57,589 nucleotides of DNA from Melampsora larici-populina 98AG31. Its lineage: Eukaryota > Basidiomycota > Pucciniomycetes > Pucciniales > Melampsoraceae. The translations under genes were made by a program, and so were the position numbers. Shown one piece after another: positions 11,911 to 22,480 of the stretch (position 1 is the first letter of the stretch; each line of letters begins with the position of its first letter). The stretch is taken from the NCBI RefSeq assembly GCF_000204055.1, contig NW_006768811.1, positions 113,735-171,323 of the forward strand, given 5' to 3'. The notes beneath the pieces were generated by a model. The model did no database searches. It was given only the letters and a program-made list of their open reading frames with translations, and had not been told where the DNA came from.

Positions 11911-13834
11911 ACCTTTCAGCTGATAAAGTAGGATTTACATCACTTTGCAACACACAAAGTGGAGGAGAATTATCATTCAAAGCACTTGAAGAAAATTCAT
12001 CAGAAGATCAAAGTAAATGTAAACCAATGGTAAGCCTATCAAAATCAGAATCAGGATGTGATTTAAATTGAAATCAAATTATAAAAATGTATGAACTTGA
12101 TGAAGCATGAACACATTTCATCTTTTGATGGATTTGAAACTGATGATTGATAAGTGATTGATGAAGGAGATCATGATATTGCATTAGAATAATTAGATGG
12201 AGTTTTGAATCAGTTCCAACAAATAGAGTTTTGAATCAGACTCATCCAAATAAGGGTGAACCAAGACCATCAACCAAAAAACAGAGCAGAAATTGAAATC
12301 AAATAAAAACAATTGAATCTAACAACAACAACAGTATCATCATCATCATCCAAATTTTTAACTTTGGCATCTATTCCTAGAAGGTCTTTGATTTCAAAAG
12401 AAAATCCAAAGATGAAATCTATGGGAAAGTCCAACTGAGTTGGAGAAGTTTTTGTATCAAAATTGAGTTAAAACCATTGAGTAATCAAAAGTTTGGGAAT
12501 GATTGGGTTACAATTAGAAGGATTGAAAATGAATGCATTCAGTTGAATTTTTTCCCTTTTTTTCCTGTCTTTAGAATTCAAGCAACTGATTTGGTTTTGT
12601 TATTTTACCTTCTTTTTACCATATCAAAAAATACCATGACAGGTTGTTCATAACTTGGTTTGATTCTCAAATAAAAACTGCTTTGATTGGTGTGATATTA
12701 TTGTCATCCCCATATCAACCTAATTAAAATTGTCAAAGGTAGGACATCTTCAACAACTTCTTTGATGAACTCTCCCTCATTCTCCTTATTACAAATTAAC
12801 AAACACAGCACTCCAACTCCTTACATGATCATATCTATCCAAATCAGACTGGCTACCAACCAGACCAATTCAAGGCTTCTAGGCGATATCATATCAAGAC
12901 TGAGATCTCAGTCCAGAGCTAAGAAACTCGATTTAAAATGACAAATTTTGATTTGATTCCAATCTATGAATGATTGGATTTTACCAAATTCCACTCACTT
13001 TCCAAGTTGTGAATTTTGAAAAAGTCTGGAGCTGATCATACTTTTTATAAAACCTGATGCAGATGCTGATTGGTTATGTAAAAATTATGCCCAACAATTG
13101 ATTGAACTGATTCATTGGAAACTTGATATCCTAACCCACATTCAATTCAAGCTTTGGATCACTTTTTCAATATACAAAGATGTGATTGAATTCACTTCAG
13201 AAAACAAAAGCTCTCTATCACCATTTTTATATGTATGGTTTCACATAAACGCTGCCGTCTTGAAATTTGTTGTCAGCATCCAAAATCTGGTCTTACCATT
13301 TGCACTTTGGATTCTGATTTTCAGGTCTCTTGATAGTTCTGACAATGGTCAAGAAGAAAAAGAAAATGATACAAGATGTTCCACATCCAGAAACTGGTCT
13401 TATGGTTCTTCAGAGACCTAAAACCATAGGAAATATTGATCTCTAACACAATGATCATTCCCTATCTATGTGATCAAATCTCAAAGTTTCAGACCGTGCA
13501 AAACGTTCTCTACATTTGACAGGAAGATTATCAGCTTGGATGCTTTGGGTGAATTGTCTGATGTCAGAGGCATTGTCTTAGAAATGCCCAAAATAAATAA
13601 TGAGCTCCCCATTCTATATTGATCAAAGGCTTTGAATGGCATGAAGCTCAATAGTATGTTTCAAATGACAAAATTAACATGATCACGCCCAATAGTGTGC
13701 TACAGCTCTTGAACAAATAAAACCCCTGATGTTGGTACGCCTGGCTTTAAAGGAGCATGCATTATTGCTCACATCAGTCAGCTTGGATAGCATTGGAAAC
13801 AGCTAAAAGCAACATTGTTTTCAGAGCTTGACAT
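11911..13834. other. Helitron interior, no supported gene
   Basis: AT-rich sequence with short decayed open frames. The segment around 13260-13340 resembles one around 52640-52690, upstream of another Helitron 3' end, so it may belong to the element rather than to a captured gene. Confidence 0.4.
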
Positions 13835-13862
13835 GGCGGCGCCCGCCGCCCAATTGGCTAGT
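13835..13862 (+). other. Helitron 3' terminus: hairpin plus CTAGT
   Basis: A 7-bp stem (GGCGGCG / CGCCGCC) with a CC loop is followed by seven bases and CTAG, then host T. The same layout occurs at 30250, 46651 and 53402. Confidence 0.88.
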
Positions 13863-14150
13863 ACCAATCAAACAAAAACATCGTCGTCTAAACCAGTAGC
13901 AAGCACAAGCTACAACACGGTCAGTAGTTTTCATAATACAAACACCAACACAAATTGTCATGCTAGCACGAGTACGTATCGCGGGAACGGGGGAGGCAGA
14001 AGAAACCGTGGAGGCCAAACATGGAGTAGAGAGAAAGACCAAGACACGAGAGGCCCAAGATGGGGAGACGAGAAGAAGAGAGAGCGCAGCAGGAGCCCCG
14101 AGAGGCGTTACGACAAGAAAGGCGCAGACGGGAAATGGAAGCGACCATAA
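13862..14150 (+). pseudogene. Gag-like protein of DIRS copy 2, 3' part
   Basis: Continuation of the gag frame beyond the Helitron. It reads TNQTKTSSSKPVAST, then a Ser/Thr/Asn-rich linker, a Gly/Arg block (NGGGRRNRGG) and a basic tail with RSRSPERRYDKKGADG before the stop at 14150. The tail parallels RSRSPDRRDKNGNPVKG in copy 1 and is probably RNA-binding. Confidence 0.8.
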
Positions 14151-14436
14151 GCTGTGGTGGTTAAAACCAAATGTTGTATATGAAATGCAGTACCTTTTAT
14201 GGTAGACTGATACTGGTCCAATACAACCACGCCGTATGTGTGGATGTGTCTTTGCCTTGCTTGCGCCAAAAACCTGAAACAGCGCATTCGCCGCCCCTTC
14301 TAATTCCCCCTCACCCCCAGATCTTAGTCAGACAACCTTGAGAGAAGAAGACAATCATTCTGATCGGAGACGTCGGGCCACCTTCAATTGCAGAGGAGAG
14401 GATGTAAAGAGCTGGCCTAAATCTTCGTCCTACGAA

Positions 14437-16044
14437 ATGAATCTAACGGTTTGGGAAGAAGTCTTGAGAAGCACAGGTTTGTATCAGAAACACAAACACA
14501 TACTACAAATGTTTGAGACTGGTTTCTCGCAGGGAATAGAAAACGCAACCGTACCCTCACATCGCTTCTATTGCCCGCCAAATCATTCGTCAGCAAGACA
14601 AGCAAAAGATAAAATAGAGGCAAGCTTCAAGAAAGAGCTATTAGCGGGGAGGATGTATGGCCCTTGGCCGCAAGAGGAGGTCTTTCGCCAAATTGGTTTC
14701 TTCAGGACAAACCCGTTAGGCGCAGTTGTAAATGGGGACGGATCGTTCCGTCCTATAAGCGACTTGTCGTACCCTAGACATATACAAAACATCGAATCAG
14801 TGAACAAGAATGTGGATAAGGAGGATTTTGAAACCTCTTGGGACAATTTCAAGAAGGTAGCTTGGTTCTTCATACGGTATAAGGAAAAACTGTTGTTGGG
14901 GATCTTCGACTGGGCCAAAGCTTACCGACAAATTCCGGTAGCGATGGATCAGTGGCGTTTTTTGACGGTACTGGACTTCAACAACGAAGTGTTGTTGGAT
15001 ACAAGGGTGCAATTTGGCGGGGTATCAGGTTGCGGCACGTTCGGATGGGCGGCAGAAACCTGGAAAGAGGTAATGGTAAAGAAGTTTGACATGTTAGCCG
15101 GTTTCCGCTGGGTAGATGATACATTATTCGTGAAACCCGTTGAAGACACCCATGCAGGACAAATGATAGACATTGTGCAAGAAAGTGAAAGAATGGGTGT
15201 GGCGACAAACGAGGAAAAGTGGCAAGAATTTGATTACGTCCAAAAGTATCTGGGTTTTGAATGGAACGGAGAAAATAAAACAGTCAGCTTACCAAAAGAC
15301 AAAATCAAGCTACGCATAAGTCAAATCGAGGAGTACTTACTGGAAACTAAGCAGTCCTTCAAGGAGACGGAAAAACTTGTAGGACGGTTGCAACACACAG
15401 CGTACGTCTTTCCACAAATGAAAGTGTACTGCGCAGCAATATATCGGTTGTTACAACAATGGAAGCACAAATACGCCTTACGAGAAATACCAGAAGAAGT
15501 TAGGGAGGACCTAAATATATGGAAGGAGACTCTGCAGACGGCGAACCCACTTCGAGTAATTCCAAAACCGGAAACGCAAACAATCGGGTGGGTGGGAGAT
15601 GCATCAACATCCTATGGTTTAGGGATAATTGTGGGGAAACATTGGTCTTGGTTTAAACTGAAGAAAGGCTGGGATGCGGCGGAACGAGATGGAACAAGGA
15701 GAGGTATTGCCTGGGCGGAAACAATCGCAATCAGGATCGGCTGGATGATGGTGAAGAAACTAAGAAAGGTAGAAGGAAACACTTACCTAGCCTTAACCGA
15801 TAACACCGTGTCAGAAGGCGCAGTGAACAACGGGAAATCACAAGATCCTCTGGTAAATAGAGAGTGGAAGGTTATTCAGAAGGACCTTTTGGCTCACAAC
15901 AGTGCGATTGAAGCAAAACGTGTCAAGTCAGAAGATAATGCCGCCGACGCATTGTCGAGAGGCTTTGACTCCACCAAGAAAACATGGGACAAGATGACAG
16001 TAGACATTCCAGATGACTTAAAACCTTTTATTGTACAAACCTGA
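14437..16044 (+). CDS. Reverse transcriptase-RNase H, DIRS/Ngaro-like copy 2
   Basis: An uninterrupted polymerase of about 535 aa. I choose the ATG at 14437 (MNLTVWEEVL) because copy 1 starts at the equivalent MNLKVWKKEL; the frame is open for another 33 codons upstream. RT motifs in order: GDGSFRPISDLSYP, FDWAKAYRQIP (motif A), VQFGGVSGCGTFG and FRWVDDTLF (VDD catalytic box). RNase H follows with GWVGDASTSYG, WAETIAIRIG, LTDNTVSEGAV and SEDNAADALSRG. The RT type together with the downstream tyrosine recombinase places the element in the DIRS/Ngaro group rather than the LTR retrotransposons. No methyltransferase is seen, as in Ngaro. The enzyme itself looks functional even though gag and the recombinase are damaged. 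Confidence 0.88.
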   Translation: MNLTVWEEVLRSTGLYQKHKHILQMFETGFSQGIENATVPSHRFYCPPNHSSARQAKDKIEASFKKELLAGRMYGPWPQEEVFRQIGFFRTNPLGAVVNGDGSFRPISDLSYPRHIQNIESVNKNVDKEDFETSWDNFKKVAWFFIRYKEKLLLGIFDWAKAYRQIPVAMDQWRFLTVLDFNNEVLLDTRVQFGGVSGCGTFGWAAETWKEVMVKKFDMLAGFRWVDDTLFVKPVEDTHAGQMIDIVQESERMGVATNEEKWQEFDYVQKYLGFEWNGENKTVSLPKDKIKLRISQIEEYLLETKQSFKETEKLVGRLQHTAYVFPQMKVYCAAIYRLLQQWKHKYALREIPEEVREDLNIWKETLQTANPLRVIPKPETQTIGWVGDASTSYGLGIIVGKHWSWFKLKKGWDAAERDGTRRGIAWAETIAIRIGWMMVKKLRKVEGNTYLALTDNTVSEGAVNNGKSQDPLVNREWKVIQKDLLAHNSAIEAKRVKSEDNAADALSRGFDSTKKTWDKMTVDIPDDLKPFIVQT

Positions 16045-16437
16045 AATGTATATTGTTAGAGTGTGCTTGAGACTGATAAGGTGAAGTTGTTACGTTTGAG
16101 ACCAGTGAGACAAAGTCGTTTTTTGGCCCATGACTGAGACTCGAAGCCCTATATAGGATGCAAACGCAAGCTGAAGACTCCAAGAGGAGAGAAGAGGTAA
16201 CAAAAGGGAGAGCTGAGGGAAAAAACTAGTGGAAAGAGAAGGTCGTGATCGACGGAGAGTGAGAAGTGACACTTTGACGCCTCGCTGGAGAGTAAGGTGA
16301 AGGGAGTTATTACCCGTAAGCGACCGACCCAAGACACCTTGTACCACAGTCCATACGGGGATGGAAGGATGGAACCTCTGGACCCCTCCAGACCTTGAGA
16401 TTGTTCAATAAACTCCTCAACTATGCCACCTTATTGA
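16045..16437. other. RT-recombinase spacer of DIRS copy 2
   Basis: About 390 bp without a supported gene. It may hold an intron or leader for the recombinase, because no good ATG precedes the recombinase frame. Confidence 0.4.
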
Positions 16438-17442
16438 TTGCCTAAACAACCCATCCAAAACCGAGGTGACTCAAAGTCAGATCCACCGGGTCATTTCGGC
16501 ACTGCGCTCATGACAGCCTCTGGAACCGGAGTTCATATGGCTACCAGCAGTTGGGCAAAGTCAACCTTGAAAGGCTACTCGTCAGGACTGTCGAAGTTCA
16601 TTGAGTACATCGAATCAAAAGGACAAACCTTCGATGAACGCCTGCGGATTCAAAGTAACGACATCTACGGCTTCATCACATGGGCGGGTCGATCAGGGGT
16701 AGTAGTCGGAGTTCAACCTAAAAGGAAGATAGCTTCGAAGACGATCAATAAGTACATTGATGGAATTCAAGCATGGCACGTGGTAAAGCATGTCAAGAAA
16801 ATAAAGTTAAATGAGTCGATCATGAAACTGTTAATTCGAGCTACTAAGAAGGAAGAAGAAGGGATCTTACTCACCGCGAACAAGAAACCCGTCACCGTTC
16901 AACAACTATTCTCCCTACTCGATTACTGCGAAGGTCGCTCAAAGACACATGAGTTTGTATCTGCGATAGCGATGATTGCCTTTTGGGGATTAATGAGATT
17001 AGGGGAGATCTTTAGGGAATCAAGAGAAGACGGAGCAGTGTTGAGAAGACACGTTAAGTTTGGTACATCGACAACCGGAAACTGGGCTGAGATTCATCTG
17101 AGGAAAGCAAAGACTGCCGGACCGGGAGAAGTACAAGTCATACACTTACAAGAACAACCATCCGTGTTAGATCCAGTCGCGGCGATGCGCAGATTGATGG
17201 AAATGAATGTAACGGACGACCGCGATGACTTCTTGTTTGCAATAGGCGGTAAAGTGTTAAAGAAGGTCACGTTCATCAGGTTGATAGAGGAAGCTTGGGG
17301 TTCATTGAGTGTAACGACATGGTCTGGTCACTCCTTTCGCATAGGAGGAGCGTCACTGCGGGCGAACCTTGGGACCAGTGAGAAAAAGCTCAAGAAGGCG
17401 GGTAGATGGAAATCTGACTCGCATACACTACACCAAATGTAA
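16438..17442 (+). pseudogene. Tyrosine recombinase of DIRS copy 2, truncated at its C-terminus
   Basis: This is the integrase-like enzyme that inserts circular DNA copies of DIRS elements. The frame opens at a TTG; the first in-frame ATG is at 16510, so a spliced or upstream start is possible. An N-terminal SAM-like part (WAKSTLKGYSSGLSKFIEYI) is followed by the catalytic domain with FWGLMRLGEIF (first Arg) and GHSFRIGGAS (HxxR), then GRWKSDSHTL. The frame then enters a perfect palindrome and stops (HQM, TAA). After the palindrome the same frame continues RYVKVFTNEDLSATKTFLEA, which looks like the lost C-terminus. The catalytic tyrosine normally follows closely after GRWKSD, so it is missing from or displaced in this ORF. 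Confidence 0.8.
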
Positions 17443-17479
17443 TCTTTACCGCCTGGTAAAGATTACATTTGGTGTAGTG
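17426..17479. repeat. 54-bp perfect palindrome ending the recombinase ORF
   Basis: Two 25-nt arms (17426-17450 and 17455-17479, starting CACTACACCAAATG) are exact reverse complements around a GCCT spacer. It introduces the TAA at 17440-17442 in the recombinase frame. Confidence 0.95.
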
Positions 17480-17646
17480 ATAAGAGATATGTAAAAGTGT
17501 TTACAAATGAAGATTTGTCGGCAACAAAGACGTTTTTAGAGGCAATAAAGTTTTTGATTCATTAGGTGTTAAGATTAATTTATAAATACCTACTTGATAA
17601 CTATCCAGCCCCCCTCCTCTGTGTGTATGGTGACATCCCGTAGTTG

Positions 17647-17928
17647 GGGTTGTCCTTCAGGCCAAGGACGGCACGTCACTTCGCGAGCCTATCTTGGTAG
17701 TAGGGGTGTTGGACAACCCATCCCGAAACCCAATTGGAGGGCGGGCGGGCTGAGCTGAAAGCAGTCCGCTCTCAGAGTTGGTTTTGTAAAACCATCTGAG
17801 AGGCGGGCCTTTCGGCTTCTCCCACACAGCTCTATCCTCACCAGCGTGGCAAGGATAGAGCAGGGTGAGTTACCTTTGACCGCCAATAGGCGGTCAAAAC
17901 AAGTAATCACCTCATTCAAAATAATGAG
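17647..17928. repeat. Run of consecutive hairpins
   Basis: At least five inverted repeats in a row: GTCCTT/AAGGAC near 17652; CTCTCAGA..TGGTTTT / AAAACCATCTGAGAG at 17769-17802; GCTCTATCCT / AGGATAGAGC at 17829-17861; TTTGACCGCC / GGCGGTCAAA at 17875-17898; CTCATT / AATGAG near 17912. No coding signal. Confidence 0.85.
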
Positions 17929-18690
17929 CCCACACTGAAATGAGAGAATGGATACGCCACTAACCTCTATTGGCAACAATACAATTGTGCGGCTCAGAAT
18001 TAGGCATACCATCATTAGCTTTACCTTTACTTACTTAAAGACCAAAGTTGCACTCCGTTTCCCTCCCTTGTGTGCAATACTCGATTGTCCTCCAGTGTGT
18101 GCAAAAGTAATGTCCTTGTTTGCGTGCAATATGGTTCCCTCGGTGTGAAATCTTTCTATTACAATGCTATTGAGTGATTTTGTTTGAGAAGTCCTGAAGT
18201 GCCCAGTCTCATTAAGTAATATTATGCACGTAAGTGTCATTGTGATTGTGAAATAAACCAAGAGGCCACCTGGAGAAATTGAAAAAAAGGACAAAGCGAG
18301 ACAACCTGGTTTGGTCTTGTTGGCTGCAAGTGACTTGCTCCAGAAATCCATGCCCAAGGGACTCATAGCCAATCTCACTTACAAATTTCTCTTCGAAAAA
18401 TTTGTATTCTCACTCGCTCACGCTCACATATTCTCACTGAAGAACACTCCAAAGTGGCACAGGTCAGCAAGGTGACCTTTACTTTCTTTGAACAAACAGA
18501 GTGGGGATTGATTTCTTTTAGCAGAGCGGTGACAACCTTTTAAGAGTAGATTTTTAAGCAGGGAAATGACATGTTTTCAATAGTAATGTGTTAAATGGCT
18601 AAGGGAAGTGTGTCAAATTGATAGGGAACAAAAATGACAGGGAACGTTTTGAAACAAACACGATTGCTTTAACAGAAAACAAGTCATCCT
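17929..18690. other. Intergenic, no gene seen
   Basis: Low coding potential on both strands. The short open frames lack domain-like or compositional support. Confidence 0.4.
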
Positions 18691-19255
18691 TGAGCTTTGC
18701 CTTTCCCCTTGTTAAGGGGTGGGATTCGGAGTTCACTTTGGAAAAGGAATTCCATATTGTCATCGTAGGTTCTTTGTTGCTCAAGATGTTCTTCTTCAAT
18801 GACAACTAAGTATGTGTAGTATTCCCGGCTTTGGGTCATCAATTCAATGGCAGTGTCCCATTTGATCCCTCAAGATGCAATAGTCTTCGCATCTAAGACT
18901 TCAGGGAATAAAAATTGGCAAGATGAAATGATTCCATGGCTGGCTGAAATCTTCACATCATTCTCAATACCGGGTTCATCAAGGTCGCAATACTTGAAGT
19001 ACTTCTCAATGGGCAAGTCGTAGGAAAGACATCGGACTACTTTCTAATCAATGCTGATCAAATACCCTTGCATCTCCTCATAGCTACCAATCCGGAACTT
19101 GAGTTCCTGAAGAACCTTGGCTTGTTTGATGGCTGACATAGGAGTAGTGTTGCAAATCGGGGTGGTGTTGAAGACCGGAGAGATGTCGCCGCTAGCAATG
19201 ATTCCGATCCATATGAAGCCGTCTGGATCATAACAATAAAGGCACAACCCAGTTT
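18691..19255 (-). pseudogene. Unidentified degenerate coding remnant
   Basis: The minus strand reads CLYCYDPDGFIW, then ISPVFNTTPICNTTP and IKQAKVLQELKFRIGSYEE, a stop, and further protein-like sequence (RCLSYDLPIEKYFKYCDLDE) toward 18700, with at least one more stop. The CLYC...D start resembles the zinc-knuckle border of rust retroelement gag proteins, but that is only a guess. It lies just outside the 19620-25352 element. Confidence 0.3.
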
Positions 19256-19619
19256 CTCGGCGAAACTGGATTAAACCCCTAAGCCCTTAACAAGCTGTAC
19301 ACCTAAGACTCCGACCCCCTTAGGCTCAGCTTTTCTTGACCCCACTTCCTTTCTTCATGGCCTCGAACTGAATCTGATGACCACTCATATTAACTCAAGA
19401 ATCAATACATAAATCATTAAGACTGAAACTCACCACCAAGAAAACCTTTAAAAAACTCAATCAAATTCCTTAAAGCATTAATTAATCTATCACATCAAAA
19501 TCAATCTTATATGAAACTGATTTAATGAACTCATTACAAACTTATTTAGTTAGTAGAACCACATCTTCTTCAAGATCAATTCGATATACTCCTACTTTCG
19601 TTGAAAGGTTAGGGCTATA

Positions 19620-19870
19620 CGGAATGCGAGAGGTGTCAAGGTGACAATTGCAAAATCCAAAATCCAAAATCACCATTCCGGGTGCGAAATTCAAAAATCA
19701 AAGACAAAACTACAGAAAATATTCAAATACAGGGCAAAGACCCCTGTACTGGAGTAAAAGTCATGGCACAAACCACTTTCAGACCAGGTTACGGCCCAAA
19801 TTTCAGTAGATTGACAACTTGAAACTCAACATTTGTCACCCCATTGTCGCATTGACACAAAAAGTACCAG
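19620..19870 (+). repeat. Left terminal inverted repeat
   Basis: About 250 bp, matching the reverse complement of 25125-25352 with scattered substitutions and small indels. Confidence 0.8.
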
Positions 19871-20164
19871 GAAAGCCACAAAAGAGGAAAACAAAATTCA
19901 AAAATCAAAAAAAACAAAAGTCGAAAATCAAAAAACAAATGTCGATAATCAAAAAACAACAATTAACAAACCATAAAAGAAGACCCCAAATATGAAAACT
20001 TCACATTAGATGATGAAAATTGTACAAACCACCTCTCTACCTCTCTACCTCTCAACCAATCACACAACCCATACACCACACACCATCACCGATCATCTTA
20101 TATTGGCCAGTCATTCATCCACATTCATCCATCTTTTGTCATAGTCTCCACCCATCCACCTTGT

Positions 20165-20800
20165 TCAACAAAACCTACACTACACTGAACTTCTTTGATT
20201 GTCGTCACTCTTCTTCATCCTTCTTTGATTGTCTTCACCCTTCTTCAATCTTCTTGGATCGGCTTGATCCTCTGTAATCTTCTTTTATCAGCTTCAATCT
20301 TCTTTATCTTCTTCAATCGTCTTCCATCTTCTTCACCCTTCTTCAATTTTCTTGGATTGGCTTCAATCTTCTGTAATCTTCTTTTATCAGCTTCCATCTT
20401 CTTTATCTTCTTCAATCGGCTTCCATCTTCTTCACCCTTCGTTGATTGGCTTCACCCTACTTCAATCTTCTTGGATCGGCTTCAATCTTCTGTAATCTTC
20501 TTTTATAAGCTTCAATCTTCTTTAGTATTCTTCAATCTTCTTCAATCGGCTTCCATCTTCTTTAGTATTTGTCAATCAGCTTCAATCTTCTGTAATCTTC
20601 TTTGATACCTTCAATCTTCTTTAGTATTCTTCAATCGGCTTCAATATTCTTCTTTAGTACTCTTCAATTGGATTAAACCTGCTTCTTTTGTATTCTTCAA
20701 TCGGCGTCAATCATCTTCAATCATCTTCAATCATCTTTGATATCCCTCGATCTCCTTTGATCTTCTTTAGTATTCTTCAATTGGCTTCAATCTTCTTTTC
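20165..20800. repeat. Pyrimidine-rich degenerate minisatellite
   Basis: Irregular repeats of CTTCAATCTTCTT, CGGCTTCCATCTTC and CTTTAGTATTCTTC, strongly strand-asymmetric (C/T on plus). Open frames through it are repeat translations, not genes. Its purine-rich mirror is at 24590-24860, near the other end of the TIR element. Confidence 0.85.
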
Positions 20801-20805
20801 AACAT

Positions 20806-21407
20806 TTGTGTGAGTCAAATGAATCAATACACTTTCTTCAAGCTTGCTCAATCCTGTGTTTTATTTTCCCAATGGTTCAAAACTTTCCGGTCTATGCGGG
20901 AAGCGGTGCTACCACTGAATGTGCTTATTTCTTTGAAGAAGTACTTGATGTTACACAATACTGCAAGTATACCAGCAATCACAACTTTGAACTCCGGGGT
21001 TCTGAAAGTCCTTTTGTCAATGATGTAATGCAAGCTCTCAGTCATTGGTATCATAAACACTATAACGTAAGAAGAATGGTTGCGGATCTTCAGGGGGTGG
21101 GTTTGGTATTGACAGACCTTTTGATTGTGGATCCAAGCAAGTAAGTAGATTGGTGCTTGTATGCAAAATGTTTGCCTGACTGTTTGTTTCACCCATAACC
21201 CAGTATGGCTTGGTGCGATGGAAACACTGGAAGGAAAGGCTTGGAGAATTCCTATACCAGCGCAAATGCAATAGGATATGCAAGCACTTTGGGTTGCTCT
21301 GCCCAAAAATAGCACAATTAAGTATATGGGAGGAGATGGAGCTGTTGTATGGAGGTAAATCTGGGGAACAAACTCACATTCCAGCAAGAGATCAGCACAT
21401 GGTGTAA
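20806..21407 (+). pseudogene. Alpha-type protein kinase domain, frameshifted
   Basis: It resembles the alpha-kinase (MHCK/eEF2K) family, which is enlarged in rusts and other basidiomycetes. Exon 1 carries FEEVLDVTQYCKYTSNHNFE, FVNDVMQALSHWYHKHY and MVADLQGVGLVLTDLLIVD, the last being the characteristic DLQG-x-G-x-xLTDP-like block. An intron at 21141-21203 (GTAAGTAG...ACCCAG) leads to MAWCDGNTGRKGLE. The frame then shifts, and KCNRICKHFGL, corresponding to the zinc-binding CxxxC C-terminus, reads one frame over. Only the C-terminal half of the domain is recognised; an ATP-binding N-terminal lobe is not visible. Its position inside the TIR element suggests capture. Confidence 0.7.
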
Positions 21408-21545
21408 AATGAGGAGTAAATTCTTTCATTTCAACTTGTATTCCAAAATTTGTTGCTCTTAAAAATTCCAAAAAATTACAAAAATACTTTGCTCACAAAA
21501 TTATCATCTTAAACACATGGGGCATCAGTCTCGTCTGCCAGTTTC

Positions 21546-21783
21546 TTGCTGGAATCAACACTTGAAGCGACCCGCTGCAAAAAGCGGATGCGGAGCGGGG
21601 GCGGGACGGTCCGCTCCGCCGTCGCTACAAAGTTTTGGGTGCTCATCTACCAACCGATCCGCCACCGCTCTACCTCTGAGATTATGTACGAAGCGGATTG
21701 GGAAATTAGCGTGGCGGGTCAAATTTACGCCCCGCAGGCACCTCTCAGAGCGGTATGCAGCGGTTACTTTTCCGCTTTGATAT
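21546..21783. repeat. GC-rich stretch saturated with GCGGA/TCCGC
   Basis: It contains many copies of GCGG/CCGC on both strands, unlike the AT-rich surroundings, and runs into the assembly gap. Probably a MITE or subterminal repeat array. Confidence 0.55.
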
Positions 21784-21891
21784 NNNNNNNNNNNNNNNNN
21801 NNNNNNNNNNNNNNNNNNNNNNNNNNNNNNNNNNNNNNNNNNNNNNNNNNNNNNNNNNNNNNNNNNNNNNNNNNNNNNNNNNNNNNNNNNN
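21784..21891. other. Assembly gap (N)
   Basis: 108 undetermined bases. Open frames crossing it are meaningless. Confidence 0.99.
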
Positions 21892-22243
21892 TCAGAGTGT
21901 TGCTGCATGGCAAGCCAAACCGGTCTTTGATTCCTGCTTTAATTCTTTGACTGACACATTCTCTTTGAACATCCTGGACTGGATCCTGTTTGGCATTGTG
22001 TTGTTGAGCCTTCTTCCTCTTTTGGCACTCCGCAAGCTTTTGCTTTCTGAGGTCTGATACTGGTTTTGGCATCTACGTAAAAAAAACATTGTTTTGATTA
22101 GTGGAATGCTCATCAAAAAATCAAGATTTCTTAATTTGTGTGGGGATGCAATGAAATAATGAATAAAGTGAATAAACAATGAGTGATTAAATATTTGATG
22201 GATTGAATGATTGAGTATGAATGACATGAATATATAAATTTAT

Positions 22244-22418
22244 GAATAATTGTTTGAAGAAATGATTGATAAAGTAATTTCTTGAGGATTGAAATCAGGA
22301 AGCACCAAGATACATTTAGCAAAGGGTTAGGCTGGTAGTTGGGGGTCCCCTCGGTCACTTGCCCTGCCCTTCACGAGACATAAACATCTCTGCATGTATC
22401 TCAAGTACTTCCGTCTTC
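22244..22418. repeat. 175-bp direct repeat, copy 1
   Basis: Starts GAATAATTGTTTGAAG and ends CCGTCTTC. It recurs almost identically at 22481-22655, offset 237 bp. Confidence 0.92.
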
Positions 22419-22480
22419 CATGAGTCAATGTGAATAACCTTGAGCTGTAAATCTTTTGAAATAAGTGAATTTGCATTAAT

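Larger units (their letters stand above)
7928..13861 (+). mobile_element. Non-autonomous Helitron, 5934 bp, inserted in gag
   Basis: The insertion starts with TC (TCATAACATTTAATCCC) directly after host A at 7927 and ends CTAG at 13861 directly before host T. About 7 nt upstream of CTAGT there is a GC hairpin (GGCGGCG-CC-CGCCGCC). There is no target duplication and no inverted repeat. Joining 7927 to 13862 gives NICP-Y-TNQTKTSSS, which matches NICPLTNKSTSS of gag copy 1. These are the defining properties of Helitrons. No Rep/helicase gene is present, so it must be mobilised in trans. The interior is AT-rich, with exon-like fragments and intron-like signals, suggesting captured host DNA. Confidence 0.88.

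Noticed and set aside
20195..20605. 136-codon open frame in the pyrimidine-rich block
   Set aside because: It is a translation of CTTCAATCTTCTT-type repeats and has no protein-like complexity.
21546..22072. Open frames crossing 21784-21891
   Set aside because: They run through undetermined bases of the assembly gap.
22319..22400. tRNA-like fold in the 175-bp repeat
   Set aside because: No box A/B pair, anticodon arm or acceptor stem can be drawn.
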